Of a stretch of DNA of 64,000 bases, positions 15,512 to 24,591 are shown piece by piece. The notes under the pieces were generated by a model, which saw only the letters and a list, made by a program, of their open reading frames with translations, was not told the origin of the DNA and ran no database searches. The translations under genes were made by a program, and so were the position numbers. The stretch comes from Velthaea sp965214335 (lineage in GTDB: Bacteria; Vulcanimicrobiota; Vulcanimicrobiia; Vulcanimicrobiales; Vulcanimicrobiaceae), in assembly GCA_965214335.1 (NCBI GenBank), contig CBDCBO010000005.1, positions 496,001 to 560,000 on the forward strand, in the 5' to 3' direction. Within the stretch, counting starts at the first letter, position 1; the number at the start of each line of letters is the position of its first letter.

Positions 15512-16885
15512 ATGATTGCTGCTGCGAGCGAGAACCGCCGGGCGCGTGCGTCGTCATTGCGTATCGCAATTCTGACGCAATTCGTGTGCGCGATCGCGGG
15601 TCTGCTCGCAATGACCCTGCCGTGCTGGGCCGCGCGCGGCGAAGTATCGTACACGCTCGCGGAGACGGTCGAAGCCGTGCCTGCCGGCGTTGGGGTCGTG
15701 CAATCGTCGATTTGGGATCGTAGCGCCGATCAGACCTTCGGCAGTCACGACGTTTTGGCGATCGGCAACGGAACGGTTGCGTTTGCCGCCGGTGGCCGGC
15801 TGTGCGGTTATGCCGAGGCCGACGGTCATCGCAGATGGTGTGTCGCCGGAGGGACGGGTCCAGCCTACGCGTCGGGTCAGGTCGCGTTTGCGCTGCACGC
15901 CGGCGGCAGCGCGAGCGTGGACGCACGCGACGGTCAGACGCGCTGGCGGCACGGTGGACGGGTCGGTTTCGAAGAGGTGTGGCCGGCGGGTACGGACTTT
16001 CTGATTCGGGATTCGCGCGGAGTTGCTTCCGAGGTCACTTCATCCGGAAAATCCTTATGGTCGGCCGACGTCGCCGATAGTAATAACAATCCGTTCGTCG
16101 TCGAGCCGTATGCCTTTTTTCCGATTGTCAGCGACGGCGCCTATCTCTCGATGAATCAGCAAGTCGTTCGTTTGGGGCGGGCCGGCGGCGCGGCGGATAC
16201 GTCTTTTACTTCCTGGGAAATCGCGGCGGTCGATTTGCCGTACGCGTTCATTACGCTCGACCCGATCGAAGAAACTGAAGATCATTACTTCACCGTAAAC
16301 GTGGGACGGGTCGATGTGCGCACCGGCAACGTCGACCGCCAATTCCATTTCGAACCTGATTACGACGTGAATAGCGCTTCGTTTTACAAAACGGGTATGG
16401 TCGAAGGGGGCAGCGATACGTCCCAAGCGCCGTTGCGTTTCGACGGCGATCTCTTTTATGCGACCGTCGCCCATAATGTTTACCGCTACCTGTTTGCCGA
16501 ACCCGCCCTGCAGCACCCGCTGCTGGTCGCGCGAGACGCGCGGCTGCTCGGCGGTCCGTATCATGGCGCGATCTTCGTGCGGCGACGTGACGGTGTCTGG
16601 TTGTTGCGGCCCGATGATCGCGCAATTCGTGCTCGGCTCGTGACGCGGTCTGCCGCCGACGTTGCGAACTTCAGCATTGTCGGAAATTCTGCTTACGTCG
16701 CGTTTGCCGACGGTTCGGTACGCGGCTTCGACGCGCTTTCGGGCCGGCCGCTGCTTGCGGTCAAACCCTGCGATCCGACGTCGAACGTGCGCGTCGGCGT
16801 GGGTTCAAGCAACGTCTACGTCGTCTGCCCGTCACATGGCTATCAGCACTTGTTCGCATTTCATCGAAGGGTGCACGAACCGTAA
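15512..16885 (+). CDS. Secreted PQQ-like beta-propeller protein, function unknown
   Basis: This 457-residue protein has an N-terminal signal segment (about residues 17-40, ending near CWAARG). The repeating body (for example GNGTVAFAAGGRLCGYAEADGH, FALHAGGSASVDARDGQTRW) resembles PQQ-type propeller blades (GxVxALDAxTGxxxW). There is no sign of a PQQ dehydrogenase active site. It probably lies in the periplasm or on the cell surface as a binding or scaffold propeller. ATG 15512 is the first start. It is followed by a second propeller-like gene on the same strand. Confidence 0.65.
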   Translation: MIAAASENRRARASSLRIAILTQFVCAIAGLLAMTLPCWAARGEVSYTLAETVEAVPAGVGVVQSSIWDRSADQTFGSHDVLAIGNGTVAFAAGGRLCGYAEADGHRRWCVAGGTGPAYASGQVAFALHAGGSASVDARDGQTRWRHGGRVGFEEVWPAGTDFLIRDSRGVASEVTSSGKSLWSADVADSNNNPFVVEPYAFFPIVSDGAYLSMNQQVVRLGRAGGAADTSFTSWEIAAVDLPYAFITLDPIEETEDHYFTVNVGRVDVRTGNVDRQFHFEPDYDVNSASFYKTGMVEGGSDTSQAPLRFDGDLFYATVAHNVYRYLFAEPALQHPLLVARDARLLGGPYHGAIFVRRRDGVWLLRPDDRAIRARLVTRSAADVANFSIVGNSAYVAFADGSVRGFDALSGRPLLAVKPCDPTSNVRVGVGSSNVYVVCPSHGYQHLFAFHRRVHEP

Positions 16886-16927
16886 TCAGGCCACGCTTCT
16901 TTCGAACCTATCGCCGACCGAAGATGA

Positions 16928-16956
16928 TGTACAAAGTCTGGCACTTTTGTTACACT
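16928..16956 (+). promoter_or_regulatory. Putative sigma-70-type promoter
   Basis: TGTACA (16928-16933) and TACACT (16951-16956) are separated by 17 bp, in an AT-richer segment about 35 bp before the next start codon. Each matches consensus at about 4 of 6 positions. Tentative. Confidence 0.4.
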
Positions 16957-16988
16957 TGGTTTGCTCGCGTCAAACAGAAACGGATGCC

Positions 16989-17897
16989 ATGCCTCTTTTC
17001 TCGCGCAGCTTTTTCCGTCTCGCACTCTTCGTCGCTGCGGGCGTTGCTTGTAATACCGGCACGCCGCTGGCGAACCCATCAGCCCCAATCGTTATTGCCG
17101 TCGGCGGCAAAACCGGGCTTGAATATTGGCCGCTCATGGCCAAAGGCAGTAACACGCCGACGCCAATTTCGGGCATCACCGGATTACTGCCCACCGGAAA
17201 TCTGGCCGTTCGCGGTTCACAAGTCATCATTCCGAACGGTAGCACGGTTATTGTGTACGACCTCAATACCAAACGGCAAACCGTCCTCCCGGACCCGTCC
17301 GGCAGCGGACTCGATGCAGCCGTCGGTCGTGACGGCACGATTTATGTTGCGAACGAAATTCGCGGCGGCAGCAACGTAGCGATGTATCCGCCGGCCGGCC
17401 CATCGCGTATTCTCTCTTGCCCGCTGGTGAGCTACGCTCTCTTTATTGCCGTTGATAACGAAGGTGACATTTTTCTCGACGATATTACTTCAGATGAAAT
17501 TGCCGAGATTCCAAACGGCCCGTCCGGCCCCGACCCAAATCGATGCACCACGCTCGATCTAAAGCCGGCTCAGACCGGGTATGCGGCCGGCATAACGATC
17601 GATCCAAATACTGACGATCTGCTCGTGCTCGACGATCCGGACCTATGCGCCGGCGGCATCGAAGGCCGGTTGGTTATTCATAAGAAGCCATACACGCAGG
17701 GAGTGGGCCGTTCGCTGGTGGTGGGCCGGAATTGCTCGGAAGGTGTGCGGCTCAACGCGGCGTCAAATGTCGTGATCGTCGGCGATCGGGATGTTAGCCA
17801 ATTATGGCCGTTTTTGTTGGAGCGCACGTATCCTCAAGGAATCCCGTTTGGCGCCTACACCGGCGGTAACCCGTTTGAATTCGCGATCATGCCGTAG
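16989..17897 (+). CDS. Exported beta-propeller (NHL-like) protein, function unknown
   Basis: I start this 302-residue protein at ATG 16989, which puts a signal segment (FFRLALFVAAGVAC) at the N-terminus; Cys20 may be a lipoprotein cysteine, though the lipobox is weak. The frame is open further upstream, but that would overlap the preceding gene. The body has repeated blades such as AAVGRDGTIYVAN, IAVDNEGDIFLDD and ITIDPNTDDLLVLDD, typical of NHL or SMP-30-like propellers of surface proteins. No catalytic motif is recognised. It converges on the FGGY kinase gene; the 80-bp gap holds no clear terminator. Confidence 0.65.
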   Translation: MPLFSRSFFRLALFVAAGVACNTGTPLANPSAPIVIAVGGKTGLEYWPLMAKGSNTPTPISGITGLLPTGNLAVRGSQVIIPNGSTVIVYDLNTKRQTVLPDPSGSGLDAAVGRDGTIYVANEIRGGSNVAMYPPAGPSRILSCPLVSYALFIAVDNEGDIFLDDITSDEIAEIPNGPSGPDPNRCTTLDLKPAQTGYAAGITIDPNTDDLLVLDDPDLCAGGIEGRLVIHKKPYTQGVGRSLVVGRNCSEGVRLNAASNVVIVGDRDVSQLWPFLLERTYPQGIPFGAYTGGNPFEFAIMP

Positions 17898-17977
17898 GGA
17901 GGTGACGGCTGTAGCCGACACTCAGAGGACGGACCGTTTGGGCCAAGCCGAACCTAACAGATACAACGATTTCGCAT

Positions 17978-19504
17978 TCATTCGGCGCGTGTCTGCGCGT
18001 ACAGCGGAGCGAGCGCGGTGTAGGTCGCGATATAGCGTTCGTATCCGTCGTGATACCGGCTTTGCAGCGACATGTTCGGCTCGATCCGGTCCGCTCGATG
18101 GACCATCGCCGCCGCGGCCGCCGGCAAGCTAGTGAACGCGCCCGCGGCAACGGCGGCGCAAATGGCACTACCGAGCGCGACCGCATCGTCGACCGTGGTG
18201 AGCTCGATCGGAAGACCGGCGACATCGGCGAGTATTTGCAGCCACAAGCGGCTGCGGACGCCGCCGCCGCAAGCCACGATCCGCCGTGTCGGTACTCCGT
18301 CGCGCGCCAGCGTCTCGAGAATGCGCCGGTTGCCGTACGCCGTGCCCTCGTACACCGCGCGCAGCAAATGGCCAGCGCCGTGCGCCGTGGTCAGTCCCCA
18401 GATGGTTCCGCGCGCGGCCGCATCACGCACCGGCGTGCGGCTGCCTTGCCAAAAATCCAGCAGCGTCAAACCGTCGGCGCCAGGACCGGCGGCCGCCGCG
18501 GCGTCGTCTGCAAATTCGTAGCGTTGTGCGGCCGGCCAGCGGCCGCCGACGAGGTCCAACAGCCAGCGAACGGTGCCGCCGGTACTGGCTTGCCCGGCTT
18601 CGATCGTCCATTCGCCGCCGATGACGGCGTTTTCAAACGGACCCCATAAGCCGGCATCGAACACCGCGTCGCGCGATTGCGCCATTTGACACGTCGACGT
18701 GCCCGTGATGAGCGCTAACGATCCGGGCGCTAGAACGTTGATGCCCGCCATTCCCACGTGCGCATCGATGCCGGTCATCGCGACGGCAATGCCCGCGGGC
18801 AATCCAAGTATCTCCGCGGCGTTCGCCGACAACGCGCCACCGCGACCGCCCATCGGAACGACGCTCTGCGGGAGTTTTTCCAGCGCGTCGTCCAGCCCAA
18901 CGGCGTGCATGAGCTCGGCCGGCCAGGCGTTTCGATAGTGCCACTTCGCCGCGGCGCTGTTCAGCGGCGCCACCCACTCGCCGGTTAATTTCCAAGTAAG
19001 CCAGGTCATCTGTTCGACGAGCCGGGCCGCGCGCGACCAGAGTTCGGGACGGTTCTCTTTAAGCCATAACACCTTGGGCAGCGGCCATTCCGCCGGCACC
19101 ACGCCGCCGCAATAGCGCAACACGTCCGCGCCGGTTTCCGTAAGCCGCCGGGCTTGATCGGCGCCGCGCAAATCCATCCACATCAGCGCATCGGTCAGCG
19201 GCGCTCCGGCCGCGTCGGCAAGCAAAATATCGCACGGCGAATCGACCGCGAGACCGATGATGCGCCGGCTGTCGATGCCGGTTTTCTCGAGTGCGGCGCG
19301 AACGGCGCCGACGAGCGCTTCCCACCAATCCTGCGGCCGTTGTTCGGCCCAGCCGGCCTGCGGATAGGTGGTAACGTAGTCGCGGTCGGCGATGCCGAGG
19401 AGCCGGCCCGCGCAATCGAAGAGAGCGGCGCGGACCCCGCCCGTACCGGCGTCGATTCCAAGGACGACATCCGCGGTTGGTCCGCTCGTTACCGTTTCGT
19501 TCAT
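17978..19504 (-). CDS. FGGY-family carbohydrate kinase
   Basis: This 508-residue sugar kinase has the ATP-binding N-terminal motif GIDAGTGGVRAALFD, the PLPKVLWLKENRPELW segment, the catalytic-domain GIDAHVGMAG, GTSTCQMAQS (ribulokinase-like) and the C-terminal ACGGGVRSRLWLQILADV signature. The GTSTC motif suggests a ribulokinase- or ribitol-type substrate (ketopentose or polyol), but this cannot be fixed by eye. ATG 19504 is in a 312-bp gap shared with the divergent permease gene. It lies near a xylB operon, consistent with a role in pentose or pentitol catabolism. Confidence 0.88.
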   Translation of the reverse strand: MNETVTSGPTADVVLGIDAGTGGVRAALFDCAGRLLGIADRDYVTTYPQAGWAEQRPQDWWEALVGAVRAALEKTGIDSRRIIGLAVDSPCDILLADAAGAPLTDALMWMDLRGADQARRLTETGADVLRYCGGVVPAEWPLPKVLWLKENRPELWSRAARLVEQMTWLTWKLTGEWVAPLNSAAAKWHYRNAWPAELMHAVGLDDALEKLPQSVVPMGGRGGALSANAAEILGLPAGIAVAMTGIDAHVGMAGINVLAPGSLALITGTSTCQMAQSRDAVFDAGLWGPFENAVIGGEWTIEAGQASTGGTVRWLLDLVGGRWPAAQRYEFADDAAAAAGPGADGLTLLDFWQGSRTPVRDAAARGTIWGLTTAHGAGHLLRAVYEGTAYGNRRILETLARDGVPTRRIVACGGGVRSRLWLQILADVAGLPIELTTVDDAVALGSAICAAVAAGAFTSLPAAAAAMVHRADRIEPNMSLQSRYHDGYERYIATYTALAPLYAQTRAE

Positions 19505-19816
19505 TGCGGAGCGACGTTCGTGCGCCGCATCTATTGGCCCGCAATAACGACCGATTGGGCGCCGGCATGATAGCGACCGTCAACGCGCCGGCGCAGCTGA
19601 GTCGGGCGATCTTACCAGGGGTAGAACCAACGGCGCGCGGTCATGGCTGATTCGCACGTCGCTACGTTTCAGGGCGGTCGTACCTTTGTTTGATGTCTCC
19701 AACGCCTCGATGCTGCAGCTCGCTGCTGGTTTCGGCTGCGCCTGCGGTTTATTCGGACGCAGCATACCGCGAACGGCCGCGGTCGTGCGTGCTGCGGCCT
19801 TCGCGGCGTAGACGCG
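19505..19816. other. Intergenic region between divergent FGGY kinase and permease
   Basis: This 312-bp region must hold two divergent promoters. I see no clear -10/-35 pair, operator palindrome, RNA gene or convincing small ORF. Confidence 0.4.
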
Positions 19817-21073
19817 GTGCCTTCGTCACAGGCGGCGATCTGGACGATCTGTGCGGCAAGTATCGCCGGCGTCCTCACGCGCCCGCGCGGCATACCCGAA
19901 TGGGTATGGGCTACGCTGGGCGCCGTATGCCTCGCACTCTTCGGCTTGGTGCCGCTGCCCGAAGTCGCCCGAGCGGTCGGACGTGGGACCGACGTCTACT
20001 TGTTTCTCGCCGGTATGATGGTGCTGGCGGAACTGGCCCGGCGCGAAGGCGTTTTCGACTGGGTTGCGGGCCACGCGATTCAGGCGGCAGGCGGCTCCCG
20101 CCTGCGGCTGTTCAGCTTCATTTACGCCGTCGGCATTGTCGTCACGGTCGTCCTTTCGAACGACGCGACGGCCGTCGTGTTGACGCCCGCCGTCGCGGCC
20201 GCCGTGCGCAAAGCAAAAGCCGAGCCGCTACCGTACGTCTTCGCGTGTGCATTCATCGCCAATGCGGCCAGTTTCGTGCTGCCGATTTCCAACCCGGCGA
20301 ATCTCGTCGTCTTCGCCGGCGCCATGCCGAGTTTGCCGCACTGGCTGGTCGCCTTTGCCGTGCCGTCAGTGTGCTCGATCGGGGCAACATTTGCCGTTTT
20401 AGCGTTTATCTCGCGGCGCGATTTACGTGGCTCGATCGCGAGCGACATTGTCGCGGAGCGCCTGCGGCGCGGGGGCCGGCTTAGCCTTATCGGCATCGGG
20501 CTCACCGCTCTCGCATTATCGATCGCATCGACGCTCAACTGGCCGCTCGGTGCGACAACGTTTGTTTGCGGTGGCGTTGTCTTTCTGATTGCAACGTTGC
20601 GCGATCGCACGGCATTCGCGCACGTGCTGCGCTCCGTTTCCTGGACCGTTCTCGCGCTCGTCGCGGGATTATTCGTGCTCGTCGCCGGACTCGATGCCAC
20701 CGGGCTATTGACGCTCGCGCGTCATGGCGTCGAGTTGCTGGCGGCGTGGCCGCCGGTGCTCTCGGTCCTGGGAGCCGCGGCGGTTGTTTCCGTCGTATCG
20801 AATCTCATCAATAATTTGCCGTCGGGCCTCATCGCCGGTTCGAGCGTCGCTACGCTTCACGGTCATGACGCTCTGCGTTCGGCGATCGCGATCGGCGTCG
20901 ACCTGGGACCGAACCTTTCGGTAACCGGATCGCTGGCGACGGTCCTCTGGCTCATCGCGCTGCGCCGCGAACAGATCGACGTCACCGCCTGGACGTTTCT
21001 GCGCGCCGGAATACTCGTGATGCCGCCCGCCTTGATCCTTGCCGTTCTCAGCGTCCTCCTTACGGCACGGTAA
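19817..21073 (+). CDS. ArsB/NhaD-type permease (probable arsenite or anion efflux)
   Basis: This 418-residue integral membrane protein has about 11-12 hydrophobic segments. Ion-transporter-superfamily signatures include VVLSNDATAVVLTPAVAAAVRKAK, ANAASFVLPISNPANLVVF and SVVSNLINNLPSGLIAGS, the paired Asn-rich hairpin motifs of ArsB/CitM transporters. It is best read as an arsenite/antimonite efflux or related dicarboxylate/anion permease. There is no arsR, arsC or arsA nearby, so arsenic function is inference. GTG 19817 gives a normal N-terminus. Confidence 0.82.
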   Translation: MPSSQAAIWTICAASIAGVLTRPRGIPEWVWATLGAVCLALFGLVPLPEVARAVGRGTDVYLFLAGMMVLAELARREGVFDWVAGHAIQAAGGSRLRLFSFIYAVGIVVTVVLSNDATAVVLTPAVAAAVRKAKAEPLPYVFACAFIANAASFVLPISNPANLVVFAGAMPSLPHWLVAFAVPSVCSIGATFAVLAFISRRDLRGSIASDIVAERLRRGGRLSLIGIGLTALALSIASTLNWPLGATTFVCGGVVFLIATLRDRTAFAHVLRSVSWTVLALVAGLFVLVAGLDATGLLTLARHGVELLAAWPPVLSVLGAAAVVSVVSNLINNLPSGLIAGSSVATLHGHDALRSAIAIGVDLGPNLSVTGSLATVLWLIALRREQIDVTAWTFLRAGILVMPPALILAVLSVLLTAR

Positions 21074-21112
21074 CCGCCCGGGAAGAGTACTACCGGCGGC
21101 CCGCAGGCGCTT

Positions 21113-21898
21113 CTACGCGGCGGTATACCCGCCGTCGAGCACCAGCACGTGTCCGTTCACCAGCCCCGCGGCATCCGAGGCGAGATACACGCACGCCGCG
21201 GCAACTTCGCGCGGCTTACCGAACCGGCCGATCGGAATTTTCGCCTTCATCGGATCGCCTTTCTCCGGCGGTCCCCAGACGCGCTCGCCCATCGCGGTGA
21301 GCACGACGGTTGGAGCGATCGCGTTGATCGTAATGCCGTGTGGTCCCCATTCGAGCGCTAACGAATGCGTGAGCGCATTCAAACCGCCTTTGGTCGTAAC
21401 GTACGCCGCATGGTCGAGCATGCCGACGATACCCGAAATCGAAGAGATATTGATGATGCGGCCGTAGCCCCGCGCGATCATTCCGCGCGCGAATGCTTGC
21501 GCGCAGAAAAACGCGCCGGTCAAATTTACCGCTAATTGCGAATTCCACGTCGCGCGGGTTACGTCGATCGCCGGTTCAACCGCCGAGATACCGGCGTTGT
21601 TGATCAGAATATCGGTTCCGCCGAATTCAGCATCGGCGCGTTGCACGAGTGCCGCGACCGCGTTTTCGTCATCGACGCCGCCGGTGACGCCGACGAAACG
21701 CCGTCCGCGGCCGGCAATCTCGGCTTCGAGCGTTGCTAGTTCGCTTGCCGTGCGCGCGAACCCGATGACATCGGCGCCATATTCGGCCAGCGCGATCGCG
21801 ATATCATAGCCGAGGCCTCGGCTGGCGCCGGTGACGACGGCCCGCTTTCCGGTTAAGTTGAAGTCGAGCGGCAGCACCGCCGGCTGCGTCTGTGTCAT
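21113..21898 (-). CDS. SDR-family oxidoreductase, polyol/sugar type
   Basis: This 261-residue classical short-chain dehydrogenase has the NAD(P) motif TGASRGLGYDIA (about residue 23), NNAG at about 95, and catalytic Ser (NISSISG), Tyr and Lys (YVTTK). Gluconate 5-dehydrogenase and polyol dehydrogenases look like this. It overlaps the xylitol-dehydrogenase-like gene by 4 nt (ATGA) and is the last gene of the lacI-xylB-dehydrogenase-SDR operon, so it likely acts on a pentitol, ketose or sugar acid. Confidence 0.88.
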   Translation of the reverse strand: MTQTQPAVLPLDFNLTGKRAVVTGASRGLGYDIAIALAEYGADVIGFARTASELATLEAEIAGRGRRFVGVTGGVDDENAVAALVQRADAEFGGTDILINNAGISAVEPAIDVTRATWNSQLAVNLTGAFFCAQAFARGMIARGYGRIINISSISGIVGMLDHAAYVTTKGGLNALTHSLALEWGPHGITINAIAPTVVLTAMGERVWGPPEKGDPMKAKIPIGRFGKPREVAAACVYLASDAAGLVNGHVLVLDGGYTAA

Positions 21899-22944
21899 GC
21901 GACTTCAACCATCGCTTTGATGACGCCGTCGGCGCGCGAATCGGATAACAGCAGGGCGTCTTCGGCTTTTTCGAGCGGAAAACGATGCGTGATGAGCGAC
22001 TTTGTGTCGACGCGCCCTTCGGCCACGAGCGCAATTGCCGCCGGATACACATTCGCGTACCGGAAGACGGTAAAGATATCGATCTCGCGCGCCATCGCGT
22101 GCACGAGCGGGTATGGAAAGTTATCTTCGGGCGGCAAGCCGATCATCACGACTCTGCCGCCGCGTTTTGCGATCCGAACGGCGTCGCCGGCGGTACGCGC
22201 GTTTCCGGCCGCTTCAAACACGATGTCGACGCCGCGGCCGCCGGTGCTCGCCAAGAGCGCTTCAACGGCGTTGGTTTCCTTGGCGTTGATCGTGTTGGTC
22301 GCGCCTAAGCGTTTGGCGGTTGCCAATCGGCCGGGCTCGAGATCGATGACGGTAATGGCTCCCGCGCCGGCGGCCCGGGCGACTTGCAGCGTGACGAGGC
22401 CGATCGGGCCGGCTCCAAAAACGGCGACCGTGTCACCAGCCTTGATGCCGCTGCGGTGAATTGCATACACGCCGACCGACAGCGGCTCCATCAGCGCGCC
22501 TTCATCGAGCGAAACGTGGTCGGGAAGCTTGAACGCGAAATCGGTCGGCGTTACGATGTAGTCGGCCAGCGCGCCATCATACGGCGGGGTGGCCATGAAT
22601 TCGACGTTCGGACAAAGATTATAGCGGCCGCGCCGGCACCACTCGCACGTGCGGTCGGGTACGCCCGGTTCGACGGCGACCCGTTCGCCGATGCGCGAAC
22701 GATCGACGCCGCTGCCGACGGCTTCGATGATACCGGCCATTTCGTGGCCCAACACGATCGGCTTTTCGACGATGAAGCCGCCGATGCGGCCATGCGTGTA
22801 GTAGTGCACGTCCGAACCGCAAACGCCGACCCGGTGCACGCGCACGAGCACATCGTTCGGGCCGGGTTCCGGCCGTGACCGTTGCTGCATCGACATGACA
22901 TTTTGGCGTTCGAGAACGGCCACGCGCATCGCGGTTTGCACCAT
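21895..22944 (-). CDS. Zinc-dependent polyol dehydrogenase (xylitol/sorbitol dehydrogenase-like)
   Basis: This 349-residue medium-chain dehydrogenase oxidises a polyol (xylitol or sorbitol) to the ketose with NAD. The catalytic-zinc region is CGSDVHYYTHGRIG and GHEMAGIIEAVG. The nucleotide motif is AVFGAGPIGLVTLQ. The structural-zinc loop reads VPDRTCEWCRRGRYNLC, with Asp replacing the usual first Cys, so that site may be incomplete. ATG 22944 is preceded by AGAGGAG. It sits between xylB and an SDR; with xylulokinase it would send xylitol to xylulose 5-phosphate. Confidence 0.88.
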   Translation of the reverse strand: MVQTAMRVAVLERQNVMSMQQRSRPEPGPNDVLVRVHRVGVCGSDVHYYTHGRIGGFIVEKPIVLGHEMAGIIEAVGSGVDRSRIGERVAVEPGVPDRTCEWCRRGRYNLCPNVEFMATPPYDGALADYIVTPTDFAFKLPDHVSLDEGALMEPLSVGVYAIHRSGIKAGDTVAVFGAGPIGLVTLQVARAAGAGAITVIDLEPGRLATAKRLGATNTINAKETNAVEALLASTGGRGVDIVFEAAGNARTAGDAVRIAKRGGRVVMIGLPPEDNFPYPLVHAMAREIDIFTVFRYANVYPAAIALVAEGRVDTKSLITHRFPLEKAEDALLLSDSRADGVIKAMVEVA

Positions 22945-22997
22945 ACTGAGTTCTCCTCTTTAGCAGCGAATCTTAGGACAACGAAAGACGATCTTAA

Positions 22998-24491
22998 CTA
23001 CGACAGAACAGCGACCGACTCGCGCATGCTGCGTAAGGCGGGATAGCCGCGCGTGAAGCGCTCGAACTCGGCGCGATACAGCGCGACGAGTGCCGGGTCG
23101 GGAACGTCGGTTTGGTCTGCCAGCGCGACCACCGCGGCGGCGTCTTCGACGGATCGGAAGGTACCGACACCGACCGCGGCCAGCAGCGCCGCGCCGAACG
23201 CCGGACCTTCGTCAACGAGCAACCGCCGCAGCGGACGGTCGAGCACCGCCGCGATAATCGCGCGCCACGTTGCGTTCGACATGCCGTTGCCGGTCACGAT
23301 CAATTCCTCGGGTTCGACGCCCAGCGCGCGGATGCGTGTCAGACCCTCGTTGAGTCCGTAAGCGACGCCTTCGAGTACGGCGCGAATGAGGTGGGGCCGG
23401 CCGTGCGCCAAACTTAAACCAAGAAACGCGCCGCGCGCGTCGGGATCCATGTGCGGGGTGCGCTCGCCGGACAAATAAGGCAAAAACTGTAAACCCTGCG
23501 CGCCCGGCGGGACGTCGCGCGCGCCGGCCACCAGCGTTTCGTAGCCTTCGGCGGTGCCGGCAAAGGTATCGCGCAGCCAACGTAAACTGCCGCCGGCCGC
23601 GAGCATGACGCCCATGAGGTGATAGCCGCCCGGAACCGCCGCGCAGAACGCGTGTAACGCGCCGGTCGGATCGATTGCGGGCCGGTCGCTATGGACGAGC
23701 ACCACGCCGGATGTACCAAGTGACACAAGGCCCGCGCCGGCCCGCACCACGCCGCTGCCGATGGCCGCGGCGGCGTTGTCGCCGGCCCCCGCGACCACCG
23801 GCGTGCCCACCGCTAAGCCGGTAGCGCCGGCGCCGGCCGCGCTAACGGTGGCCGTAACATCGGGGCTTTCCGCTACCGGCGCAAACCAGTTCGCCGGCAA
23901 GTCCAGTTCGCGCAGAATGTCGGCCGACCACGTCCGGGTGGCCAGGTCCAAGAGTAATGTCCCGGACGCATCGGAGGCGTCGGTGCAATGGGTGTTCGTA
24001 AGGCGCAAACGCAAGAAGTCTTTGGGTAATAAAACGGCGCGAATGCGTGCGTAGTTTGCGGGTTCAGCGTCGCGCAGCCACAGAATTTTTGGCGCTTGAA
24101 AGCCGGTGAGCGCGCGATTCCCGGTGATTTGCGCTAAACGGCTGCGGCCGATCGTTTCGTCGATCGTCCGGGCGGCCGTCGCCGTGCGTTGGTCGTTCCA
24201 CAAGATTGCCGGCCGGATCGACTCGCCGTGCGCGTCGAGAAACACCGCGCCGTGCATTTGCCCCGTAACACCGACGCCCACGATTGGCGCTGCGTCGGCC
24301 GCGACGACGGCCCGAATAGCCGTTTGCGCGGCGGACCACCAGTCTTCCGGTTCTTGCTCGGTCCAGCCGGGTTGCGGTGTCAGCAACGGATACGGCGCGG
24401 TCTGGCTCGCGACGAGTTTGCCGCGGCCGTCGATGCGAACGGCGCGCGCGCCGGTCGTTCCCAGATCGACGCCGATGGTGTGGCCTAGCAA
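22998..24491 (-). CDS. xylB: Xylulokinase (XylB)
   Basis: This FGGY kinase phosphorylates D-xylulose to xylulose 5-phosphate. Signatures are IGVDLGTTGARAVRID, GVTGQMHGAVFLD (the XylB-type MHG motif), AILWNDQRT, the ADP-loop VSLGTSGVV and ERTPHMDPDARG. The N-terminal family homology begins right at LLGHTIGVDLG, so I use the TTG at 24491 (about 497 residues). The frame is open to a GTG at 24620, but that adds 43 residues without family character and would overlap lacI. A short ORF with a strong ribosome site ends over this start (separate entry). It is followed by the polyol dehydrogenase. Confidence 0.9.
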   Translation of the reverse strand: MLGHTIGVDLGTTGARAVRIDGRGKLVASQTAPYPLLTPQPGWTEQEPEDWWSAAQTAIRAVVAADAAPIVGVGVTGQMHGAVFLDAHGESIRPAILWNDQRTATAARTIDETIGRSRLAQITGNRALTGFQAPKILWLRDAEPANYARIRAVLLPKDFLRLRLTNTHCTDASDASGTLLLDLATRTWSADILRELDLPANWFAPVAESPDVTATVSAAGAGATGLAVGTPVVAGAGDNAAAAIGSGVVRAGAGLVSLGTSGVVLVHSDRPAIDPTGALHAFCAAVPGGYHLMGVMLAAGGSLRWLRDTFAGTAEGYETLVAGARDVPPGAQGLQFLPYLSGERTPHMDPDARGAFLGLSLAHGRPHLIRAVLEGVAYGLNEGLTRIRALGVEPEELIVTGNGMSNATWRAIIAAVLDRPLRRLLVDEGPAFGAALLAAVGVGTFRSVEDAAAVVALADQTDVPDPALVALYRAEFERFTRGYPALRSMRESVAVLS

Positions 24492-24523
24492 CGTGAATGC
24501 CGGTATTCGAACGGGCGTGGCAT
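24485..24523 (-). other. Possible 12-codon leader ORF overlapping the xylB start
   Basis: ATG 24523 is preceded 7 nt upstream by GAGGAG (24531-24536), the best ribosome site in the lacI-xylB gap. The frame closes after 12 codons at a TAG (24487-24485), overlapping the TTG start of xylB (24491). It could couple translation to xylB, or it could mark a frameshift in the sequence that separates xylB from its real start. Confidence 0.35.
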
Positions 24524-24591
24524 GATCGTGCTCCTCGGGCGCAGTCGTCCGTGATGGTGGTCGCAAGTTCCTACGCGCCGCGCCATGTATC

